This document shows positions 43,074 through 49,446 of a DNA stretch of 49,446 nucleotides, piece by piece. Where the stretch lies: NCBI GenBank assembly GCA_021789435.1, contig JAJYJO010000008.1:1-49446 (forward strand). The letters run 5' to 3'. The notes beneath the pieces are model-generated. The model had not been told where the DNA came from. It did not search any database and was given only the letters and a program-made list of their open reading frames with translations. The translations under genes were made by a program, and so were the position numbers. Each line of letters opens with the position of its first letter. Positions within the stretch are counted from its first letter, which is position 1. The stretch comes from Chloroflexota bacterium (GTDB taxonomy: Bacteria > Chloroflexota > Limnocylindria > Limnocylindrales > CSP1-4).

Positions 43074-44078
43074 TCAGCCGTACCGGATCCGCGGGTTGAG
43101 GAAGGCGTAGCCGATGTCCACGATCAGGTTCACCAGCAGGAAGATCAGGGCGAAGATCAGGATGGAGGACTGGACGACGAAGTAGTCGTGGTTCTGGATC
43201 GCGTCCACGACCCACGAGCCGACGCCGTTCCAGCTGAAGACGGTCTCGGTGATGACGGCTCCCCCCAGGAGACCGCCCACCTGGAGGCCGATGACCGTCG
43301 TCACCGGCAGCCAGGCATTGCGCATGATGTGGCGGCTGTTCACCCGCCGCTCCGTCAGCCCCTTGGCTCGTGCCGTCCGGACGTAGTCCTCGTTGCTCAC
43401 GTCGATGACCGAGGCTCGGGTGATCCGGGTCACGATCGCCAGCGGGATCGTGCCGAGGGCGATCGCCGGCAGGACCAGGTGGCGCAGGCCGTCCACGAAG
43501 GCGTCCCAGCGGCCGGCCAGGATCGCGTCGATCAGCACGAAGTTGGTCTGCGGCTCCAGCCCCAGGCGAGGGTCGATCTGGCCGGTGGCCGGCAGCCAGT
43601 GGAGCTGCACCGCGAAGATGAAGACGAGCAGATAGCCGAGGACGAAGATGGGGATGGAGATCCCGAACAGCGAGACGACGGTCACCAGCCCGTCGAGCCA
43701 GCCGTTGGGATGCCGGGCGGCCAGCCTGCCGAGCGGGAGCCCCAGCCCGACCGCGAAGATCAGCGCCCCGACGGTCAGCTCGATCGTCCCCGGGAAGCGC
43801 AGCGCGAAATCGGCCAGGACGGACCGGCCGTTGATGATGCTGTACCCGAAATCCCCGTGGAGCAGCCCATTGATGTAGTCGATGTACTGGATGTAGAGGG
43901 GCCGGTCGAGGCCCAGCGACTGGTGGATCCGGGCGATCAGCTCCGGGGTCGCGTGCTGGCCCAGGATCGCGATCGCCGGGTCGCCCGGCAGCAGGCGCAG
44001 GAAGGCGAACAGGATGATCGACAGCCCGAAGAGGACGGGGATCGCCCCCAGCGCGCGGCGAACGATGAACTTGAGCAA
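43074..44078 (-). CDS. peptide ABC transporter permease, DppB/OppB type (set 1)
   Basis: The 334-residue permease shows the OppB pattern: an N-terminal helix IVRRALGAIPVLFGLSIILF, LLPGDPA, LGLDRPLYIQYIDY, LHGDFGYSI, and the EAA loop region NEDYVRTARAKGLTERRV followed by HIMRNAWLP. The end is FLNPRIRYG. The start is a TTG at 44078 with GGGAGCGAG upstream. It lies 80 bases after the binding-protein gene, with a perfect hairpin between them. Confidence 0.93.
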   Translation of the reverse strand: MLKFIVRRALGAIPVLFGLSIILFAFLRLLPGDPAIAILGQHATPELIARIHQSLGLDRPLYIQYIDYINGLLHGDFGYSIINGRSVLADFALRFPGTIELTVGALIFAVGLGLPLGRLAARHPNGWLDGLVTVVSLFGISIPIFVLGYLLVFIFAVQLHWLPATGQIDPRLGLEPQTNFVLIDAILAGRWDAFVDGLRHLVLPAIALGTIPLAIVTRITRASVIDVSNEDYVRTARAKGLTERRVNSRHIMRNAWLPVTTVIGLQVGGLLGGAVITETVFSWNGVGSWVVDAIQNHDYFVVQSSILIFALIFLLVNLIVDIGYAFLNPRIRYG

Positions 44079-44107
44079 CCGATGCTCGCTCCCGGCTGTC
44101 TAGGAGC

Positions 44108-44142
44108 GTCCCCCGGTCGGCCGTTCCGGCCGACCGGGGGAC
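44108..44142 (-). terminator. perfect 16-bp hairpin between binding-protein and permease genes
   Basis: Arms 44108-44123 and 44127-44142 are exact inverted complements with a 3-base loop. There is no T-run on the minus strand, so it is more likely to pause or protect RNA ends than to be a full intrinsic terminator. In peptide-transporter operons such hairpins lower permease output relative to the abundant binding protein. Confidence 0.7.
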
Positions 44143-44158
44143 CGCGTGCGAAGGGGCT

Positions 44159-45907
44159 CTACTTGTCGAGCCAGACGGTGTTGAACTCCTCGGTCAGGTT
44201 GCCCGCGCCCTGGAAGCCTTTCACGTAGGCGGCCGCGGCGGCGGGTGGCGACGAGTTCACGAGCGGCACGGTCGGCATGTCGGCGGCGATCATGTCCTGC
44301 GCCTGCTGCCAGAGCTGCTGGGCAGTGGTCGGATCGGTCGCCGCGAGGGCGTTGTTCATGACAGTGTTGAGCGCATCGTTCTTGTAGGCGAACTCGGGCG
44401 ACGGCGAGGTGCCGTTGTAGTGGAAGAAGGCGGTCAGCAGGAAGTTGTCCGGGCCGGCCCAGTCACACGTCCAGCCGAGCAGCCACATCGGGAACTTCCC
44501 GACTTCCTCGTCGGAGATGTAGCCGGTCCGCCAGCCTTCGCTCTTCAGGTTGATCGTGAAGCCCACGGCCTGGAGGTCCTGGGCGATCGCCTGGGCCATG
44601 CCCTTCGGATCGGGCATGTAGGGCCGGACCACGTCCGAGGGGTAGTACAGGTCGATGGTCAGCTGGCTGGCCGGGACGCCCGACTGCTGGATCAGCTGCT
44701 TGGCCTTGGTCGGGTCGTAGGTCGGCAGGTTCTCCGGCTTGTAGTACTGGGTGGCCGGCGGCATCCAGTTGTCGGCCGGCTTGGCCAGGCCGGCGTAGAA
44801 GGCCTGGATGTAGGCGGGCTTGTTCACCGCGTAGGCGATCGCCATGCGGATGTCCTTGTTCTGGAGGAGGGCGTGGCCGGCCGGGTCGTCGGCGCCCTGG
44901 GTCTTCGGGTCCTGGTTCATCGAGATCTGGCCGATGTTGCAGGACTCGCCTCGGTCGATGACCTGGAGGCTGCTGTCGCTCTGGATGGTCTGGACGTCCG
45001 TCGGGGCGATCGTCTGGGCGAAGTCGATGTCACCAGACTGCAGCGCCTGGAGCTTGGCCGTCTCGTCCTTCATCGGCTTGAAGACGATCGTGTCGACGTG
45101 GGCGGCCGTGGCCGGATCCCAGTAGGTGGGGTTCTTGACAATCGTGACGTGGTCGTTCGGCACCCACTCCTTGAACATGAACGGCCCGGTCCCGACCATG
45201 CTGTGGCCGGTGCCGCCCTGGCCCTGGGCGTAGGTGTTCTTGTCGAGAGAGGGGTTGTCGGCGCCGTACTTCTGGAGCGCGGTCGGGCTCTGGATGCCGA
45301 ACGGCTGGATCGTCTGGGCGATCAGGAAGTTCGACTGGGGCTTCTTGAGGTGGAAGACGACCGTCGTGTCGTTCGGCGCGTCGACCGAGACGAGGTTCGA
45401 GTCGGCCCCGAAGCCGCCGAAGACGGCGCCGTAGTAGTAGGCGTTGTCCTGGAGGGGCCCGGCCGGGAAGTTCTTCCAGCGATCGTAGTTGTACTTCACG
45501 GCGGCGGCGTTGAAGGGCGTGCCGTCATGGAACGTGATGCCGGTCCGCAGGGTGACCGTGTAGGTCAGCCCGTTGTCGGTCGGCGTCGGCAGCGCTGCGG
45601 CGAGGACGGGGATCACGTCGCCCACGGTGCCGGGCTTGAGGCCGAACAGGTTCTGGACGACCTGGGCATCGACGTAGGACGAGTTGCTGTCGCTGATCAG
45701 GGCCGGGTCGGCGTAGACCATGTCGCCGTCGAGACCGACGACGAGCGTGCCCCCCTCCTTGATGGCGGACGTCGGGCTGGCCGCGGCGCTGGAACCCGCC
45801 GACGCGGGCGCCGAGGCCGAGGGCGACTGGGTCGGCGTCGAGCCGGCACAGGCGCCGAACAGGATCGCTGAGGCGGCCGCGAGGGCCGCCAATCTCCGAA
45901 GGGCCAT
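44159..45907 (-). CDS. peptide-binding lipoprotein, family 5 solute-binding protein (set 1)
   Basis: The 582-residue extracytoplasmic protein captures the substrate for the transporter encoded downstream. A lipoprotein signal is seen: basic MALRRLA, hydrophobic stretch, then LFGAC with C20 as the probable lipidated cysteine, followed by a Ser/Ala/Pro linker. The family 5 signatures follow: YTVTLRTGITFHDGTPFNAA, VKYNYDRW, MVGTGPFMFKEWVPNDHVTI, RMAIAYAVNKPAYI, LPTYDPTKAKQLI and the tail MIAADMPTVPLVNSSPP. GGAGGAG three bases before the ATG decides the start. The peptide or nickel/sugar specificity cannot be judged. Confidence 0.93.
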   Translation of the reverse strand: MALRRLAALAAASAILFGACAGSTPTQSPSASAPASAGSSAAASPTSAIKEGGTLVVGLDGDMVYADPALISDSNSSYVDAQVVQNLFGLKPGTVGDVIPVLAAALPTPTDNGLTYTVTLRTGITFHDGTPFNAAAVKYNYDRWKNFPAGPLQDNAYYYGAVFGGFGADSNLVSVDAPNDTTVVFHLKKPQSNFLIAQTIQPFGIQSPTALQKYGADNPSLDKNTYAQGQGGTGHSMVGTGPFMFKEWVPNDHVTIVKNPTYWDPATAAHVDTIVFKPMKDETAKLQALQSGDIDFAQTIAPTDVQTIQSDSSLQVIDRGESCNIGQISMNQDPKTQGADDPAGHALLQNKDIRMAIAYAVNKPAYIQAFYAGLAKPADNWMPPATQYYKPENLPTYDPTKAKQLIQQSGVPASQLTIDLYYPSDVVRPYMPDPKGMAQAIAQDLQAVGFTINLKSEGWRTGYISDEEVGKFPMWLLGWTCDWAGPDNFLLTAFFHYNGTSPSPEFAYKNDALNTVMNNALAATDPTTAQQLWQQAQDMIAADMPTVPLVNSSPPAAAAAYVKGFQGAGNLTEEFNTVWLDK

Positions 45908-45962
45908 GTCCTCCTCCAGTTCGTGCCCCTGCCTCCGCACCCCTGTGCGGGCGAATGGGGCC

Positions 45963-45968
45963 ATGCTA
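45963..45968 (-). promoter_or_regulatory. possible -10 box for the set 1 transporter
   Basis: TAGCAT on the minus strand lies about 55 bases upstream of the binding-protein start in a 131-base gap. The region 17 bases upstream is a poor -35 match. A separate promoter here would fit the change from set 2 to set 1. Confidence 0.3.
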
Positions 45969-46038
45969 CCTGCCCCGGCGGGGCCTCGGTGACGGGATTC
46001 CGCCGGCCGGGCCCCTGACCGGGCGGCTGGACCGGGCC

Positions 46039-47223
46039 TCAGTCGGCCGCGGCGGTCGCGACGGCGTCCTGGGCGGCGGTCGCCTCCTGGACGGCGCTCG
46101 GGTTGACGTACTCCGCGTAGTGGCACGCCGCCTGCTGGCCACCTCCGACGTCGCGCAGGGCCGGCTCGACCGTGACGCAGTTCTCCGGCCGGCCGAGCTT
46201 CTCGTAGAGCCAGCACCGGGTGTGGAACCGGCAGCCGGACGGCGGGTTGGCGGGCGAAGGGACGTCGCCCTTGAGCACAAGCCGCTTCTTGCGGATCCGC
46301 GGATCCGGCAGCGGGATCGCCGACAGCAGCGCCACCGTGTACGGGTGACGCGGCGTGGCGTAGAGCTGCTCCACGCTGGCGACCTCCACGAGCGTGCCGA
46401 GGTACATCACGCCGACCCGCTGGCAGAAGTACTGCACGACGGACAGGTTGTGGGCGATGAAGAGCAGGGTGAGGTGGAACTCCCGGCGGAGCTCCGAGAG
46501 CACGTTCAGGATCTGCGACTGGATCGACACATCCAGGGCCGAGACCGGCTCGTCGCAGACGACGAACTCGGGATCGAGGGCCAGCGCCCGGGCGATGCCG
46601 ATCCGCTGCCGCTGGCCGCCACTGAACTCATGCGGGTAGCGCCGGGAGTACTCGCGCCGGAGTCCGACCGCCTCGAGGTAGTCCCCCACCCGCTTGTCGC
46701 GGACGCTCCGCTTCCCCCACTGGTTCTCCGCGTCGGCCTGGGCCAGCAGGCCTTCGCCGATGATGTCGCTGACCGGCATCCGCGGGTTCAGCGAACCGTA
46801 GGGATCCTGGAAGATGATCTGCATCCGGCGCCGCATCCGGCGCAGGTCGCGGTCGTTGAGGGCGAGGACGTCCTGGCCATCGAGCGAGACGCTGCCGGCC
46901 GTCGCCTTCTCCAGCCGGATCACGGTCCGGCCGAAGGTGGTCTTGCCGCAGCCGGACTCGCCGACGAGCCCGAACGTCTCGCCCCGGTAGATCTGGAGGC
47001 TGACGTCGTCGACGGCGTAGACCTGGCCGACCACCCGGCGCAGAATGCCACCGTAGATCGGGAAGTACTTCTTGAGATTCCGCGCGTCGAGCAGCACCTC
47101 GGCCTGACCGTCGCCGGAGACGGCAGCCGCTGGTGCCGCCGGCTCGAGGCCCGCGGCGGGGGTCGCGACGGTCCCGGGGGTCGCGGCGGCCTGGGCCGCG
47201 GCCTGGCTGGAGATCTGGTCCAT
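46039..47223 (-). CDS. oligopeptide/dipeptide ABC transporter ATPase, DppF/OppF type (set 2)
   Basis: The 394-residue ATPase begins with about 40 low-complexity Ala/Pro residues, then [18 protein letters not shown], Walker [21 protein letters not shown], signature [15 protein letters not shown], Walker [13 protein letters not shown] and FIAHNLSVV. The C-terminal domain has [15 protein letters not shown]. It is clearly paralogous to the set 1 F-type protein, including the identical [10 protein letters not shown] block, yet differs enough to be an old duplication. Confidence 0.93.
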   Translation of the reverse strand: MDQISSQAAAQAAATPGTVATPAAGLEPAAPAAAVSGDGQAEVLLDARNLKKYFPIYGGILRRVVGQVYAVDDVSLQIYRGETFGLVGESGCGKTTFGRTVIRLEKATAGSVSLDGQDVLALNDRDLRRMRRRMQIIFQDPYGSLNPRMPVSDIIGEGLLAQADAENQWGKRSVRDKRVGDYLEAVGLRREYSRRYPHEFSGGQRQRIGIARALALDPEFVVCDEPVSALDVSIQSQILNVLSELRREFHLTLLFIAHNLSVVQYFCQRVGVMYLGTLVEVASVEQLYATPRHPYTVALLSAIPLPDPRIRKKRLVLKGDVPSPANPPSGCRFHTRCWLYEKLGRPENCVTVEPALRDVGGGQQAACHYAEYVNPSAVQEATAAQDAVATAAAD

Positions 47224-47232
47224 CGCCCCGCC

Positions 47233-48315
47233 CTACCCGACCACGCCGCGGACGGTCCCCGCGACCGAATCCTCGAACGCCGCCCGCCGGCTCGCCCCTT
47301 CCGGGGCCTGGAGGAAGCAGCGCGAACGGGCCGCCCCGCCGGGGACGGTGAAGAGATCCGGCTCGCATTCGCGGCAGCGCTCCCAGGCGTACGGGCAGCG
47401 CGGCTCGAACTTGCAGCCCGGCGGCAGCCGGAACGGGTTCGGCACCACTCCCTTGATCACGTCCAGCTCGCGGCCGCGCTTGTGGAGGGCGGGGATCGAG
47501 TTCAGCAGGCCCTGGGTGTACGGGTGTTCGGGGTGGAGAAGGACCTGGTCCACGGTCCCCGTCTCGACGATCCGGCCGGCGTACATCACGGCGATCGACT
47601 GGACGGTCTCGGCCACGACCGCCAGGTCGTGCGTGATCAGCAGGAGGGCCGTTCCGGTGCGCTCCTGGAGCTCCTTGATCAACTCCAGGATCTGGGCCTG
47701 GATCGTGACGTCGAGGGCGGTCGTCGGCTCGTCGGCGATCAGCAGCTTCGGGTTGCACGAGAGGGCCATGGCGATCATGGCCCTCTGGCGCATGCCGCCG
47801 GACAGTTCGTGCGGATACTGCTTGACCCGCCGCTCCGGGGCCGACACGCCGACCAGCCGGAGCGACTCGACTGCCCGCTCCCAGGCTTCCTTGTTGTTGG
47901 CCTTCTGGTGGAGCTTGACCGCCTCGGCAATCTGGTAGCCGATCGTGAAGACCGGGTTCAGACTCGTCATCGGCTCCTGGAAGATCATCGCGATGTCGTC
48001 GCCGCGGACGTCCCGCATCTCGTCGGCGGAGAGCTTGAGCAGGTCGCGCCCGTCGAACCAGACCTCGCCGGCGACGATCTCGCCTGGCGGGATGTCGATC
48101 AGGCGCATGATCGTGTGCGCGGTGACGCTCTTGCCACAGCCCGACTCGCCGACCAGCCCCAGGGTGGAGCCGCGCGGGATCGAGAAGTCCACGCCGTCGA
48201 CGGCGCGCACGGTGCCGTCCATGACATGGAAGTGGGTCTTGAGGCCACGGACATCGAGCAGGAGGTCGTCGCTGCGGGCTGCCGTGGACTCGCCGGTGGG
48301 GGCCGGGGAGCTCAT
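47233..48315 (-). CDS. oligopeptide/dipeptide ABC transporter ATPase, DppD/OppD type (set 2)
   Basis: The 360-residue ATPase has Walker [11 protein letters not shown]-loop [10 protein letters not shown], signature [15 protein letters not shown], Walker [13 protein letters not shown] and ITHDLAVV, with the OppD C-terminal block [15 protein letters not shown]. The ATG at 48315 is chosen; a TTG at 48336 that overlaps the permease stop (TTGA) would add seven residues and is nearly as likely. The next ATPase gene starts nine bases after its stop. Confidence 0.93.
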   Translation of the reverse strand: MSSPAPTGESTAARSDDLLLDVRGLKTHFHVMDGTVRAVDGVDFSIPRGSTLGLVGESGCGKSVTAHTIMRLIDIPPGEIVAGEVWFDGRDLLKLSADEMRDVRGDDIAMIFQEPMTSLNPVFTIGYQIAEAVKLHQKANNKEAWERAVESLRLVGVSAPERRVKQYPHELSGGMRQRAMIAMALSCNPKLLIADEPTTALDVTIQAQILELIKELQERTGTALLLITHDLAVVAETVQSIAVMYAGRIVETGTVDQVLLHPEHPYTQGLLNSIPALHKRGRELDVIKGVVPNPFRLPPGCKFEPRCPYAWERCRECEPDLFTVPGGAARSRCFLQAPEGASRRAAFEDSVAGTVRGVVG

Positions 48316-48332
48316 TGGGTTGGCCTCGGTGG

Positions 48333-49310
48333 TCAATCGCGGCTCCTCGGGTCGAGGGCGTCCCGCAGCCCGTCGCCCATGAAGTTGATCCCCAGCACGG
48401 TGAAGACGATCGCCAGCCCGGGGAAGAGCGGCCACCACCAGTTGCCGAGCGGGATGAAGCTCAATGAGTTGGAGAGGATGTTGCCCCAGGTCGGCTGCGT
48501 GATGTCCACGCCGAAGCCGAGGAAGCTGACGAACGCCTCGCCGACGATGACGCTGGCCACCGAGAGGGTCATGGCCACGATGATCGGGCTGACGGCGTTG
48601 GGCAGGATGTGCCGGAAGATGATGCGCCGGTCGTTCACGCCGACGGCCCGGGCGGCGTCCACGAAGACCTCCGAGCGCAGCGAGAGGAAGAGGCTGCGCA
48701 CCAGGCGGGCGATCCCCTGCCAGCCGAAGACGGCGAAGACCAGCATCACCACGAACCAGTTGCCGCCGCCCAGGAACTTGGCCACCACCAGGATGACGAA
48801 GAGGAGCGGCAGGCTCAGCATGACGTCGACGATCCGCATCAGGATGTTGTCGAGCCAGCCCCCGAAGTAGCCTGCCACACCGCCGACGATCGTGCCGAGG
48901 ATGGCGGCCGTGGCGGAGGCACCGATGCCGATGGTCAGGGAGAGGCGCGCCCCGTTGACCACGAGGGTGAGCAGATCGCGCTGCAGACCGCCGGTGGTGC
49001 CGAGGATATGGTTGATGCTCGGCGGGCAGCCGCTGGCAGCCCGCAGGACGGTGCTGCCGACGCAGAACTTGAGCGGCTCCGGGATCGTGTAGAAGTCGAA
49101 CGGGATGATGAACGGCCCGATCACCGCGATGGCGCAGATCGTCAGGAACAGGATGCTGCCGAAGACGGCCAGCCTGTGCCGCTTGAAGCGGCGCCAGGCG
49201 AGCTGCCACTGGTTGAGGGAGACGAGGCTGACCTCGTAATCGGTGCTGCCAACCGCTGCCTCGATCTCCTCGAGGGCGGGGGGGGGCGTCAGTGAGCTCC
49301 TCTGGTCCAC
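48333..49310 (-). CDS. peptide ABC transporter permease, DppC/OppC type (set 2)
   Basis: The 325-residue permease has an N-terminal cytoplasmic segment, a first helix ([20 protein letters not shown]), a periplasmic loop with two cysteines ([13 protein letters not shown]), [15 protein letters not shown] in place of the usual GTDxxGRD, and the EAA loop [17 protein letters not shown]. The end is [18 protein letters not shown] start at 49310 has AGAGGA upstream. The GTTGGLQRD version is a recognised variant in some set members. Confidence 0.92.
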   Translation of the reverse strand: MDQRSSLTPPPALEEIEAAVGSTDYEVSLVSLNQWQLAWRRFKRHRLAVFGSILFLTICAIAVIGPFIIPFDFYTIPEPLKFCVGSTVLRAASGCPPSINHILGTTGGLQRDLLTLVVNGARLSLTIGIGASATAAILGTIVGGVAGYFGGWLDNILMRIVDVMLSLPLLFVILVVAKFLGGGNWFVVMLVFAVFGWQGIARLVRSLFLSLRSEVFVDAARAVGVNDRRIIFRHILPNAVSPIIVAMTLSVASVIVGEAFVSFLGFGVDITQPTWGNILSNSLSFIPLGNWWWPLFPGLAIVFTVLGINFMGDGLRDALDPRSRD

Positions 49311-49317
49311 GGTTCCT

Positions 49318-49446
49318 CTAGTCGTACTGGACGCGCGGGTCCACGATGGCGTAGGTGATGTCCGCCAGCAGGTTGGCGGCCACGACGATGACGGAGGTTA
49401 CCAGAAGGATGCCCATCAGGACCGGGTAGTCGAAGTGGCCGACGGC
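49318..49446 (-). CDS. peptide ABC transporter permease, DppB/OppB type (set 2), C-terminal part
   Basis: The last 42 codons of a gene that continues beyond the window. The sequence (FDYPVLMGILLVTSVIVVAA, NLLADITYAIVDPRVQYD) is the final membrane helix and tail of OppB-type permeases, matching the end of the set 1 permease (DIGYAFLNPRIRYG). The TAG stop is at 49318-49320, eight bases before the next gene's GTG. Confidence 0.9.
   Translation of the reverse strand, partial: AVGHFDYPVLMGILLVTSVIVVAANLLADITYAIVDPRVQYD

Noticed and set aside
45955-48870. 971-codon plus-strand open frame
   Set aside because: It is antisense to two ABC ATPase genes and a permease; no protein family signal.

Overview
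The window is about 49 kb of very GC-rich bacterial DNA (one hand-counted 60-base line in purA is 48/60 G+C). Genes are packed head to tail, often with ATGA or GTGA overlaps, and GTG starts are frequent. The small PurL with separate PurS and PurQ, a SAM-I riboswitch in a high-GC genome and the gene styles suggest a Chloroflexota-like bacterium, but this is inferred from style and not proven. No rRNA, tRNA or CRISPR array was seen.

Region 1 (122-16105, minus strand) is a nearly complete de novo purine operon, transcribed purA-purD-purB-purC-purS-purQ-purL-purF-purM-purN/purH, followed by metG and tatD. PurN and PurH are fused in one reading frame. PurE and PurK are not in the window. The purA leader (16106-16360) carries a terminator-like hairpin. 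Diverging from it, a good promoter, a SAM-I riboswitch and a terminator precede a threonine synthase gene (16801-18156).

Region 2 (18398-32618) is an accessory island that splits an ssb gene. The 5' part of ssb ends at 18556 and the 3' part resumes near 32404. The same 10-bp sequence lies at both edges and is read in the same phase in both halves. The island is a mosaic: a small membrane protein diverging from a two-gene unit; a minus-strand pair made of an ApeA-like HEPN protein and an MmeI-like restriction-methyltransferase that has lost its N-terminus; a tightly coupled five-gene plus-strand operon (HARE-HTH, winged-helix-like protein, GHKL/HSP90-type ATPase, SEC-C/coiled-coil protein, HTH-like protein); a multiply frameshifted gene; and an unrecognised, possibly nuclease-like gene. 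The five-gene operon is my best candidate for an undescribed conflict/defence system. No integrase or transposase was found.

Region 3 (33026-39745, minus) has a peptidoglycan-binding/lysozyme-like protein with the N-terminal LQRxAGNR motif typical of contractile-injection-system cargo, a DHA2-type MFS exporter, a cytidylate-kinase-like protein, rsmI, nadE and a nitrilase-type amidase next to nadE. Region 4 (39797-49446, minus) is two tandem oligopeptide/dipeptide ABC transporter sets (BCDF of set 2, cut by the window edge, then ABCDF of set 1), with a perfect 16-bp hairpin between the binding-protein gene and its permease.
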